A stretch of DNA of 5,629 bases from Campylobacterales bacterium (lineage in GTDB: Bacteria; Campylobacterota; Campylobacteria; Campylobacterales; Arcobacteraceae): contig JAMOPZ010000464.1 in assembly GCA_027064245.1 (NCBI GenBank), positions 1 to 5,629 of the forward strand, given 5' to 3'. The first letter of the stretch is position 1. Each line of letters opens with the position of its first letter. The translations under genes and the position numbers were made by a program. Below the pieces are notes generated by a model. That model saw nothing but the letters and a program-made list of their open reading frames with translations. It did no database searches and had not been told where the DNA came from. Shown here in pieces: positions 1 to 5,629 of the stretch.

Positions 1-1
1 G

Positions 2-526
2 ATCTTAAATGACTCCTTAAACTCTTTAGGGTATAGATATTTTTTAACTGATAGTTTAAATATGCAAAATCTCAAACAAATCTCTTGGACAATTAGTTTT
101 AAAACAGAATATATGTTAGATCCTGTTGTACTCTTAAATGATTTACAGCAAAAATATTGTAAAATAACAGATATAAAAAAAGTCAATAAAAGTTTTTGGA
201 TATATAGTATAGATTTTTCAAACAGTTTAATAGATGCTATTAAAATAGATAAAAATGAAAAAGTTAAATTTAATAAGCCATTAAGTGATTATTTTATAAA
301 TATAAATGATACAAAATCATTAGAAATAAAAAGTAAAAAACTTAATCGATGGTTTCCTTATATTGTATTTTTCAATAAAGATCTAAAAATTATAAAAACT
401 ATAAAAAAAGATAAAATTACAAAAAAAATAAAAACAATAGTGCCAGATAATACAAAATATATAAAAATCACTGATTTATATAATTTGATAAATATAAAAA
501 GAGGCTTAACAATAATATTAAGATAA
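2..526 (+). CDS. Hypothetical protein, 3' part only (5' end outside window)
   Basis: The reading frame is open from base 2 to the TAA at 524-526, giving 174 visible residues with no in-frame stop before the edge. The ATG at 62 has no Shine-Dalgarno sequence, and the 20 codons before it read as normal protein, so the gene very probably starts to the left. I do not recognise a named domain. The visible part begins with a GYRYFLTDSLN stretch, then has two segments rich in alternating hydrophobic and charged residues, which suggests beta structure, and a lysine- and isoleucine-rich C-terminus. No membrane segment is visible. Base composition is even more A/T-rich than in the following gene. It lies 9 bases upstream of the AlaC-type gene. 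In Campylobacter jejuni, as I recall, a putative periplasmic protein (Cj0151c) sits next to the matching aminotransferase, so this may be its counterpart. That link is from memory and unconfirmed, and any signal peptide would be off-window. Confidence 0.75.
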   Translation: MLNDSLNSLGYRYFLTDSLNMQNLKQISWTISFKTEYMLDPVVLLNDLQQKYCKITDIKKVNKSFWIYSIDFSNSLIDAIKIDKNEKVKFNKPLSDYFININDTKSLEIKSKKLNRWFPYIVFFNKDLKIIKTIKKDKITKKIKTIVPDNTKYIKITDLYNLINIKRGLTIILR

Positions 527-530
527 AGGA
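525..530 (+). promoter_or_regulatory. Shine-Dalgarno site of the aminotransferase gene
   Basis: AAAGGA lies 5 bases before the ATG at 536 and overlaps the TAA stop codon of the preceding gene (TAAAGGA). It is the clearest ribosome binding site on the plus strand here and supports the chosen start. The overlap suggests that translation of the two genes is linked. Confidence 0.7.
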
Positions 531-535
531 AAAAA

Positions 536-1744
536 ATGTTTGATGAAATAAAATTTGATAGGATAGAGAGACTTCCAAAATATGTATTTGCAGAGGTAAA
601 TGACTTAAAAATGCAACGAAGAAGAGAAGGGCATGATGTAATAGATTTTTCTATGGGAAATCCTGATGGTGATACACCTAAGCATATTAGAGAAAAATTA
701 GTAGAATCAGCACAAAAAACAAAAACACATGGTTATTCAACTTCAAAAGGGATACCAAAATTACTAGAAGCTATAGCTAAATGGTATAAAAGAAGATATG
801 GGGTTAAGCTTGATCCTCAAACTCAATGTGTAGCAACAATGGGAAGTAAAGAGGGATATGCTCATTTAGCTTATGCTATTACAAATCCAGGTGATGTGGC
901 AGTTGTTCCAGATCCTACATATCCTATTCACTCTTATGCTTTTATCCTAGCAGGTGGAAATGTACATAAATTTGGTCTTGTTTTTGATGAAGATTATAAT
1001 GTAGATGAAGAACAATTTTTTAAAGACCTTCAAAAAGTTTTTAAAGAAGCATCTCCTAGACCAAAATATGTAGTTGTAAACTTCCCTCATAATCCTACTA
1101 CTGCCACAGTTACTCCAGAATTTTATACAAAATTAGTTGAGATGGCAAAAAAAAAGAGATTTTATATAATAAGTGATATAGCTTATGGAGATATAACTTT
1201 TGATGGTTATAAAACACCATCTATTATGGAAGTACCAGGTGCATTAGATGTAGCAGTAGAATCATTTACACTTAGTAAATCATATAATATGGCAGGTTGG
1301 AGAGTAGGATTTTTTGTAGGAAATACTAAATTAATAGGTGCTTTACAAAAAATAAAATCATGGCTTGATTATGGTATGTTCACACCTATTCAAGTTGCAG
1401 CTACTGTTGCACTAAATGGAGATCAACAATGTGTTCAAGATATAACAGATAAATATGATCATAGACAAGATGTTTTAATAGAAGCATTTAATAATGCTGG
1501 TTGGCCTCTAAGACGAAACAAAGCTAGTATGTTTGTATGGGCAAAAATACCAGCTTGTGTTGAGAGTTTAGGAAGTTTAGAATTTTCGAAAAAACTTTTA
1601 ATTGAAGCTGATGTTGCTGTTGCTCCTGGAATTGGTTTTGGTGAATATGGTGAAAACTATGTAAGAATTGCACTTATTGAAAATGATAAGCGTATAAGAC
1701 AAGCTGCAAAAAATATAAAAAAATTTTTAAAACAGTATAAATAA
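536..1744 (+). CDS. alaC: AlaC-type PLP-dependent aminotransferase (class I/II fold)
   Basis: This 402-residue protein matches the AlaC (YfdZ) family along its whole length, in line with the usual size of about 400 residues. AlaC transfers an amino group from glutamate to pyruvate to make alanine, using pyridoxal phosphate in the cytoplasm. Visible landmarks are RLPKYVF near residues 12-18, DFSMGNPDG at 37-45, THGYSTSKGIP at 64-74, GSKEG at 103-107 (cofactor phosphate region), FPHNPT at 183-188 with Asn186, Asp214 and Tyr217 (pyridine ring contacts), and TLSKSYNMAGWR at 245-256. Lys248 is the Schiff-base lysine, Arg256 is in the phosphate region, and Arg377 in YVRIAL should bind the substrate carboxylate. 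All key residues are present. The start is fixed by AAAGGA 5 bases upstream. Homologues are often labelled LL-diaminopimelate aminotransferase or aspartate aminotransferase; the sequence favours AlaC, but the true substrate cannot be read from it. A run of nine A lies at 1147-1155. Confidence 0.9.
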   Translation: MFDEIKFDRIERLPKYVFAEVNDLKMQRRREGHDVIDFSMGNPDGDTPKHIREKLVESAQKTKTHGYSTSKGIPKLLEAIAKWYKRRYGVKLDPQTQCVATMGSKEGYAHLAYAITNPGDVAVVPDPTYPIHSYAFILAGGNVHKFGLVFDEDYNVDEEQFFKDLQKVFKEASPRPKYVVVNFPHNPTTATVTPEFYTKLVEMAKKKRFYIISDIAYGDITFDGYKTPSIMEVPGALDVAVESFTLSKSYNMAGWRVGFFVGNTKLIGALQKIKSWLDYGMFTPIQVAATVALNGDQQCVQDITDKYDHRQDVLIEAFNNAGWPLRRNKASMFVWAKIPACVESLGSLEFSKKLLIEADVAVAPGIGFGEYGENYVRIALIENDKRIRQAAKNIKKFLKQYK

Positions 1745-1747
1745 ATT

Positions 1748-2065
1748 ATGAAAAAGATATTTTTATTAAATACCATTTTAATTTTTAAACTGTTTGCATC
1801 TAATAATAGTGTAGATTGTATTATTTTAGAAGATGAAGACTCAATAGTATGCAAATATATACATACTAGAGTTTCATATGATCATAATATCTCTGTAAAA
1901 TGGATAGACCCTAATAAAAATATAAGTAGACAAAGAGATATGACTATACCTGCATTTCATGGATCAATTTATGATTATAGATATATCAAAGGTCGTATGC
2001 AAGGTGTATGGACTTTTGAGGTTATAGACAATAATACTAGCTATAAAACAAATTTTAAACTTTAA
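1748..2065 (+). CDS. Small secreted (probably periplasmic) protein of unknown function
   Basis: This 105-residue protein begins with a basic MKK followed by a hydrophobic stretch (residues 4-16). A plausible signal peptidase I site lies after LFA at residue 17, so export to the periplasm is likely. The mature part of about 88 residues has two cysteines, Cys24 and Cys35, which could form a disulfide. Its second half is rich in aromatic residues and short beta-like segments: SVKWIDP near 49-55, a basic RQRD at 61-64, and GVWTFEVID at 86-94. The layout loosely recalls small beta-sandwich domains such as DUF2914, where a Trp segment, a basic or aromatic segment and a G-x-W-x-V strand follow in order, but I cannot claim membership. 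It starts 3 bases after the aminotransferase stop and ends 3 bases before the flavoprotein start, with no Shine-Dalgarno sequence, so translation is probably coupled. There is no sign of truncation. Confidence 0.8.
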   Translation: MKKIFLLNTILIFKLFASNNSVDCIILEDEDSIVCKYIHTRVSYDHNISVKWIDPNKNISRQRDMTIPAFHGSIYDYRYIKGRMQGVWTFEVIDNNTSYKTNFKL

Positions 2066-2068
2066 AAT

Positions 2069-3274
2069 ATGTCAAAAAATATAGCTATTATTGGAGCTGG
2101 TGCTTCTGGAATTGTATGTGCCATAGAGTTAGCTAAAAAAAATTATCAAGTTACACTATTTGAAAAAAATAATAAAATTGGTAAAAAACTTTTAGCAACT
2201 GGAAACGGTAAATGTAATATTACAAATAAAAATATATCAAAATCAAACTTCCATAGCACTAATAGTAACTTTATAGACTATATATTAGCAAACTTTTCTT
2301 ATACTACTTGTAAAAGCTTTTTTTCAAATATTGGTATAGAGTTTGTAGATAACACAAACAATAAAATCTTCCCAAATACTCTATCCTCTTCTAGTGTAGT
2401 AGAGCTTTTGTATTATGAAGCTATAAGATGTGGTGTAAAAATTATACTAAATCAAGAGATATTATCTATAGAAAAAAAAGATAATTTTATTTTAAATGAT
2501 AATCTTATTTTTGATAAAGTTATATTAGCCAATGGTAGTAGTGCTATGAAAAAACTAGGAGGTACTAATAGTGGATATAGTTTAGCAACACAATTAGGAC
2601 ATACTATTATAGAACCATTTAGTTCTCTAGTACAACTAATATGTGATGAAAAACAAGAGTATCTTGATATTGCTTCAGGATTAAAAATTCAAGCAAAAAT
2701 AAATAATACAATAGGAGATCTTCTTTTTACAAAATATGGACTCTCAGGTAGTATGATATTGGATATTAGTAGAGATATATCATATACTTTACAATATGAA
2801 ACATCAACAAAAATTATACTTGATACAATGCCCACTTTTTCTAAAGATAAATTAAAAGATATTTTAATAAAACGACTTAAAATAGCTTATAATAAAAATA
2901 TAGCATTATGGTTAGATGGTTTTATACCTCAAAAACTAACTTTATTTATATTAAAAAAATCAAATATAAAAAAACAATTTGCTAAAGATCTTACAAAAAA
3001 AGATATTTTACAATTTGTATTTTTATTGAAAAATTTAGAGTTTAATATAAAATCTACAAGAGGATTTGAGTTTGCTGAATGTTGTGGAGGTGGAGTTGAT
3101 ACTTTTGAAATCAATAACAAAACATTCCAATCAAAAATAGTAAAAGACCTATTTATCATAGGGGAACTTTTAGATATAGATGGAGATTGTGGAGGATATA
3201 ATCTTCACTTTGCTTGGGGTAGTGGATACCTTTGTGCTAAAAATATAGACCATAAAACACTACACAATGAATAA
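2069..3274 (+). CDS. HI0933/BaiN (YhiN)-family FAD-binding flavoprotein
   Basis: The protein has 401 residues, about the normal length for this family of putative NAD(P)/FAD-dependent oxidoreductases. The N-terminus is a dinucleotide-binding Rossmann motif, IAIIGAGASG at residues 5-14, ending with Glu32 at the second strand, as expected for contact with the FAD ribose. The family signature GKKLLATGNGKCNITN follows at 38-53. The C-terminal FAD-binding block is ELLDIDGDCGGYNL at 366-379, followed by FAWGSGYL. Just before it, AECCGGGVDT (336-345) replaces the more common threonine- or alanine-glycine version with a Cys338-Cys339 pair. The middle (roughly 190-320) is the family's inserted domain and is weakly conserved. 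No signal peptide is seen, so it should be cytoplasmic. The BaiN name comes from bile-acid studies in gut Clostridia and does not apply here by sequence alone; the substrate is unknown. It is the last gene of the plus-strand group and has no ribosome binding site. Confidence 0.88.
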   Translation: MSKNIAIIGAGASGIVCAIELAKKNYQVTLFEKNNKIGKKLLATGNGKCNITNKNISKSNFHSTNSNFIDYILANFSYTTCKSFFSNIGIEFVDNTNNKIFPNTLSSSSVVELLYYEAIRCGVKIILNQEILSIEKKDNFILNDNLIFDKVILANGSSAMKKLGGTNSGYSLATQLGHTIIEPFSSLVQLICDEKQEYLDIASGLKIQAKINNTIGDLLFTKYGLSGSMILDISRDISYTLQYETSTKIILDTMPTFSKDKLKDILIKRLKIAYNKNIALWLDGFIPQKLTLFILKKSNIKKQFAKDLTKKDILQFVFLLKNLEFNIKSTRGFEFAECCGGGVDTFEINNKTFQSKIVKDLFIIGELLDIDGDCGGYNLHFAWGSGYLCAKNIDHKTLHNE

Positions 3275-3287
3275 TTTATATACTATT

Positions 3288-3311
3288 TTTTATTTTAATA
3301 CGAAAATAAAA
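3288..3311. terminator. Possible weak A/T-only hairpin between convergent genes
   Basis: TTTTATTTT at 3288-3296 and AAAATAAAA at 3303-3311 form a perfect 9-base inverted repeat around the loop AATACG. It sits in the 40-base gap where the plus-strand flavoprotein gene and the minus-strand pgsA gene end facing each other, the expected place for a shared terminator. The stem has no G-C pairs and no clear U-tract follows on either strand, so it would be weak. In DNA this A/T-rich, such a repeat can also arise by chance. Confidence 0.3.
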
Positions 3312-3314
3312 TTC

Positions 3315-3869
3315 TTAATGTTTTAAATATTCACAAATATATTCATATCCAGAGTATAAAGTTAAAAATACTGCAAACCATAATATCTGTTCACCATAGG
3401 GCCAATTCATAAGTAAAAACCCAATAGCTATCATCTGAATAACTGTTTTTATTTTACCCATCATAGAAGCTGCTACATCTATACCTTTTGCAACTGCATT
3501 TACTCTAAGACCTGTTATAAAAAATTCCCTTGAAAGAATAAGAAATATAGCAAAAATACTAGCACGATCTATTGCAATAAGACCCAAGAAACCTGCTAAC
3601 ATTAACATTTTATCTGCAAGCGGATCCAAAATACCACCTAGTTCTGTCATTTGATCCCAACTTCTTGCTATAAAACCATCAAAAAAATCAGTAATACTAG
3701 CAATAATAAAAATAAGTGCAGCAAAAAAATCAAGCCAACTAGGATCCCAATTAGCAAAAAGTGGATTTTGCCTATCTATTAAAAACCATAACATAAATGG
3801 AGCTAAAAGTATCCTAAATGCTGCTAAAATATTTGGTAAATTTAAATTTTTTTCTTTAGTATTTGTCAT
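3315..3869 (-). CDS. pgsA: CDP-diacylglycerol--glycerol-3-phosphate 3-phosphatidyltransferase
   Basis: This 184-residue membrane enzyme joins CDP-diacylglycerol and glycerol-3-phosphate to make phosphatidylglycerol phosphate, the committed step to phosphatidylglycerol and cardiolipin. The CDP-alcohol phosphotransferase motif is complete: Asp61, Asp64-Gly65, Ala68-Arg69, Gly78, Asp82 and Asp86, with exact spacing (D-x2-D-G-x2-A-R-x8-G-x3-D-x3-D). The aspartates bind the metal ions and the last one acts as base. Further PgsA hallmarks are LPNILAAFRILLAPF at 11-25, SREFFITGLR at 113-122 and GKIKT at 138-142. Hydrophobic segments lie at about 13-31, 46-60, 88-112, 143-156 and 162-174, fitting an inner-membrane protein. 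Length is normal. Its ATG overlaps the stop of the upstream reductase by one base (TAATG), and no Shine-Dalgarno sequence lies close by, so translation probably depends on re-initiation. Phosphatidylserine synthase relatives share the motif, but the surrounding signatures favour PgsA. Confidence 0.93.
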   Translation of the reverse strand: MTNTKEKNLNLPNILAAFRILLAPFMLWFLIDRQNPLFANWDPSWLDFFAALIFIIASITDFFDGFIARSWDQMTELGGILDPLADKMLMLAGFLGLIAIDRASIFAIFLILSREFFITGLRVNAVAKGIDVAASMMGKIKTVIQMIAIGFLLMNWPYGEQILWFAVFLTLYSGYEYICEYLKH

Positions 3870-4633
3870 TATTTTTTAAATGTAGTTCCACCATCAACGA
3901 TAAGTGTACTACCTGTTATCCAGCTAGCTTCATCACTACATAAAAAATAACAAGCACCCGCTAAATCTTCTGGTTGTCCAATACGACCAAGTGGTGACAA
4001 TTGTGCTGTTTTTGCAGCTACCTCTTCATAGTTTGTAAATGCTTTTAGTGCATCTGTATCTATAGGACCTCCACTTACAGCATTTACTCTGATACCTTTT
4101 TCACCTAATTCTGTAGCTGCATATCTTACCATAGCTTCAACTGCTGCTTTATTTGTACCGTGACCTGCATAGTTTTCAATATATACTAAATTTCCAGTAG
4201 AACTAAGACTAACTATTGCTCCACCATTTGTCATCCTTTTTGCTGCTTGTTGGCTACATGTAACAAATGCATCCACTGTTGCTGTATAAATATTGTTTAA
4301 TCCTCTAGGTTTTAGTTTCATAAATTTATTGTATCCACCTACAACTGCTCTACCATATATCATAGCATTTGATATAAAATAATCAATATTATCAAAATCT
4401 TTATCAATCTTAGCAAATAATTCTTTTGCAGTTTCAGGCTCTAAAATATTAAAAGGATAATATCTAGCTTTAATGTTAAATTTTTCCTCTAAATCTAAAG
4501 CAATCTCTTTTGCCATATCTTTATTTGAATTATAAGTAAAAGCTATATTGATCCCCTCTTTTGCAAATCTGTATGCACAAGCTTTTCCTATACCTTTTGT
4601 AGCACCTGTTATTACTAATGTTTTTTTTGACAT
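3869..4633 (-). CDS. FabL-like enoyl-[acyl-carrier-protein] reductase (SDR family)
   Basis: This 254-residue short-chain dehydrogenase/reductase most resembles Bacillus FabL, which reduces the trans-2 double bond of enoyl-ACP with NADPH in the last step of each fatty-acid elongation round. It shows the cofactor motif TGATKGIG at 9-16, SNA at 88-90, VSLSS at 141-145 and a catalytic pair Tyr155-x6-Lys162. That six-residue spacing marks enoyl-ACP reductases, whereas ordinary SDR enzymes have three residues between Tyr and Lys. The block NAVSGGPIDTDALK at 184-197 matches FabL closely, and IVDGG ends the fold at 245-249. Compared with FabL as I remember it, about six extra residues sit near 96-110. 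The start is supported by a Shine-Dalgarno site. Position next to pgsA fits lipid synthesis. As I recall, a similar SDR lies beside dapA in Campylobacter jejuni; no dapA is seen here. Other SDR substrates remain possible, and a separate FabI may exist elsewhere in the genome. Confidence 0.85.
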   Translation of the reverse strand: MSKKTLVITGATKGIGKACAYRFAKEGINIAFTYNSNKDMAKEIALDLEEKFNIKARYYPFNILEPETAKELFAKIDKDFDNIDYFISNAMIYGRAVVGGYNKFMKLKPRGLNNIYTATVDAFVTCSQQAAKRMTNGGAIVSLSSTGNLVYIENYAGHGTNKAAVEAMVRYAATELGEKGIRVNAVSGGPIDTDALKAFTNYEEVAAKTAQLSPLGRIGQPEDLAGACYFLCSDEASWITGSTLIVDGGTTFKK

Positions 4634-4639
4634 ATTTTA

Positions 4640-4645
4640 TCCTCA
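4640..4645 (-). promoter_or_regulatory. Shine-Dalgarno site of the FabL-like gene
   Basis: On the minus strand TGAGGA lies about 6 bases before the ATG at 4633. It is the best ribosome binding site in the right half and fixes this start. By contrast, pgsA downstream has none, consistent with one transcript led by this site. Confidence 0.65.
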
Positions 4646-4654
4646 TATTTTATA

Positions 4655-4682
4655 ATTATTAAATTTTTTTTGACTATATCAA
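4655..4682 (-). promoter_or_regulatory. Possible sigma-70-type promoter for the fabL-like/pgsA pair
   Basis: On the minus strand TTGATA (4682 down to 4677) could be a -35 element. About 16-18 bases later, a TAATAATTATAAAAT stretch (4661-4647) offers several overlapping -10-like hexamers, such as ATAATT at 4659-4654. Transcription would start within about 20 bases of the gene's ATG. The 82-base gap is the only space on the minus strand large enough for a promoter. Such matches are common in A/T-rich DNA, so the exact elements are uncertain. Confidence 0.3.
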
Positions 4683-4685
4683 AAA
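4667..4685. repeat. Perfect 7-base inverted repeat upstream of the fabL-like gene
   Basis: TTTTTGA (4667-4673) and TCAAAAA (4679-4685) form a perfect dyad around CTATA. It overlaps the possible -35 element. Neither strand has a T-run after the hairpin, so it does not look like a terminator. It could be an operator, or a chance product of A/T-rich sequence with A-tracts. Confidence 0.4.
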
Positions 4686-4715
4686 CCACCTTAATATACC
4701 TAAAAAAAAGAAAAA

Positions 4716-5453
4716 TTATCTAAAATTAATTAAATCTTCTACAGTTTTAATCTCTTTTGGTAATTTTTCTAAACATTTTCCAAAAATAATAGATGTATTA
4801 TATGCATCATCATAAGCTCTATGATGATGTGAATTTTTAATATCAAAAAATTCACAAAGATATTTTAATCCATATTTAGATGTCTTAAAAAGTTTTTTTG
4901 ATAATTCTATAGTACACAAAGATCTATTTGCTAATTTTCCTAAATCAAAATAATCCAATGATTTACTTAAATATTTATAATCAAAATTTATATTATGAGC
5001 TACAATAATATCATCATCAACAAAAATTTTAAACTCCTCTAAGACAGTTCGTAAATGAGGAGCATTCTCTAACATATCAGGTGTTATAGAGGTGATTTTT
5101 TGTACTACATATGGTATATGCAACCCATTTACTAGGGTATTATATTTTTCAAGTATTTTACCATTTTTATATCTAATAGCCCCTATTTCTATAATTTGAC
5201 CTGTTTGTATACTAGGTGATGATACTTCAATATCTACTATACAAAAAACTTGATCCTCTATAGGTGTTTTTCTTGTTTTTAATGATATATTATTATTGTG
5301 TATATATATTGGATAACCATTTGATTTTAATAGTTCTATCTCTAAATCTATATTATCAAAAAAAGTTTCATATTTTTGTAATATATCTTCTAGTTTATCA
5401 AAAGATATATCACCTTTTAATAAAGTATTTGTAAGTTCATCTAAATAATTCAT
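4716..5453 (-). CDS. DnaQ-family 3'-5' exonuclease (DEDDh type)
   Basis: Starting at the ATG (5453-5451) the protein has 245 residues. A TTG immediately upstream (5456-5454) would add one residue; the ATG is preferred, and residue numbers below count from the TTG. An N-terminal part of about 65 residues, rich in acidic and hydrophobic residues, precedes the nuclease domain. The DEDDh motifs are present: Exo I with Asp75 and Glu77, Exo II with His154-Asn155 and Asp159, and Exo III with His212 and Asp217 (HRAYDDA). All five metal-binding or catalytic residues are therefore in place. After Asp-x-Glu the usual Thr-Thr-Gly is replaced by Val-Ser-Ser. Such enzymes remove nucleotides from DNA 3' ends as polymerase III epsilon-like proofreaders or in repair; RNA substrates (as for RNase T) are possible. 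The extra N-terminal part and lack of a PolC or DinG region suggest a stand-alone enzyme rather than the main epsilon subunit. The start overlaps the end of trpF by 17 bases, so they are probably co-transcribed. Confidence 0.85.
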   Translation of the reverse strand: MNYLDELTNTLLKGDISFDKLEDILQKYETFFDNIDLEIELLKSNGYPIYIHNNNISLKTRKTPIEDQVFCIVDIEVSSPSIQTGQIIEIGAIRYKNGKILEKYNTLVNGLHIPYVVQKITSITPDMLENAPHLRTVLEEFKIFVDDDIIVAHNINFDYKYLSKSLDYFDLGKLANRSLCTIELSKKLFKTSKYGLKYLCEFFDIKNSHHHRAYDDAYNTSIIFGKCLEKLPKEIKTVEDLINFR

Positions 5454-5629
5454 CAACTGCTTTCATAAAAGAGATCATTTTTTCTTTAGATTTTATACCA
5501 CGGCTTTGTTCAACTCCACTACTTAGATCAAGGCTATAAAAATTATACCCTTTAAGCTGAGATATATTGTTTATATCTATTCCACCTGCTAAAATAATCT
5601 TAGAACAATCAACATTATCAAACCAAGAT
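5437..5629 (-). CDS. trpF: Phosphoribosylanthranilate isomerase, C-terminal part (runs off right edge)
   Basis: Reading the minus strand from 5628 to the TGA at 5439-5437 gives 63 residues in frame. They contain KIILAGGID, the glycine-rich phosphate-binding loop of the last barrel strands, and LDLSSGVEQSRGIKSKEK, which matches the TrpF signature DVSSGVE followed by a P/R-G-x-K segment. The C-terminal helix MISFMKAVDELF also fits. TrpF converts N-(5'-phosphoribosyl)anthranilate to its carboxyphenylamino-deoxyribulose form, the third step of tryptophan synthesis, as a cytoplasmic TIM barrel. About one third of the usual 200-210 residues is visible; the catalytic Cys and Asp of the N-terminal two thirds lie outside. 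The last 17 coding bases overlap the exonuclease gene in another frame. No other trp gene is in the window. The signature makes the identification firm despite the truncation. Confidence 0.88.
   Translation of the reverse strand, partial: SWFDNVDCSKIILAGGIDINNISQLKGYNFYSLDLSSGVEQSRGIKSKEKMISFMKAVDELFR

Noticed and set aside
1147..1155. A run of nine A inside the aminotransferase gene, and runs of eight at 421-428 and (as T) 4621-4628, as possible phase-variation tracts
   Set aside because: The frames are intact, the runs encode ordinary lysine codons in A/T-rich DNA, and contingency tracts in this phylum are typically poly-G or poly-C in surface-structure genes.
536..1744. Calling the aminotransferase LL-diaminopimelate aminotransferase (DapL)
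   Set aside because: The motifs match AlaC more closely end to end, and no diaminopimelate or lysine gene is visible in the window.
1657..1854. A 65-residue minus-strand open frame spanning the end of the aminotransferase gene and the start of the secreted-protein gene
   Set aside because: It lies opposite two well-supported genes, has no ribosome binding site or recognisable domain, and its hydrophobic, Phe/Ile-rich product is what the complement of Lys/Asn-rich coding sequence gives.
2929..3159. A 76-residue minus-strand open frame inside the flavoprotein gene
   Set aside because: It lies wholly opposite the conserved C-terminal part of the flavoprotein and resembles a shadow frame.
2069..3274. 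Naming the flavoprotein baiN with a bile-acid role
   Set aside because: That function was assigned in gut Clostridia. This protein shares the family fold and FAD motifs only, and nothing nearby concerns bile acids or steroids.
3275..3314. A small RNA or strong intrinsic terminator in the convergent gap
   Set aside because: The gap is only 40 bases, the hairpin has no G-C pairs and no U-tract follows on either strand. It is kept only as a weak terminator candidate.

Overview
The window looks like ordinary chromosomal DNA from a very AT-rich Gram-negative bacterium, most likely a member of the Campylobacterota (an Arcobacter-like or Campylobacter-like lineage). This is inferred from the strong A/T bias, the lysine-, isoleucine- and asparagine-rich proteins, the densely packed genes, and gene families and neighbourhoods that resemble that phylum. 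No rRNA, tRNA, mobile element, CRISPR array or phage gene was found.

Plus strand, left half (2-3274): four genes run in the same direction with gaps of only 9, 3 and 3 bases, which suggests one transcript. They are the 3' part of an unrecognised protein gene that is open to the left edge, an AlaC-type PLP aminotransferase, a small secreted protein of unknown function, and a flavoprotein of the HI0933/BaiN (YhiN) family. The promoter of this group lies outside the window.

At 3275-3314 the two halves converge. This 40-base gap holds an A/T-only hairpin that may be a weak terminator.

Minus strand, right half (3315-5629): reading from the right edge, the end of trpF (tryptophan synthesis) overlaps the start of a DEDDh-type DnaQ-family 3'-5' exonuclease. 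An 82-base gap follows, with a possible promoter and a small perfect dyad. Then come a FabL-like enoyl-ACP reductase and pgsA (phosphatidylglycerophosphate synthase), overlapping by one base as TAATG. The last two genes form a compact lipid unit: one completes acyl-chain elongation and the other makes the precursor of phosphatidylglycerol.

The trpF fragment is recognised from its translated C-terminus only. The first gene begins before the window, and the internal ATG at 62 is probably not its start. I do not see a new biological system here. The items most worth a second look are the uncharacterised secreted protein, the FabL-type reductase with its short insertion, the double-cysteine variant of the flavoprotein motif, and the altered Exo I motif of the exonuclease.
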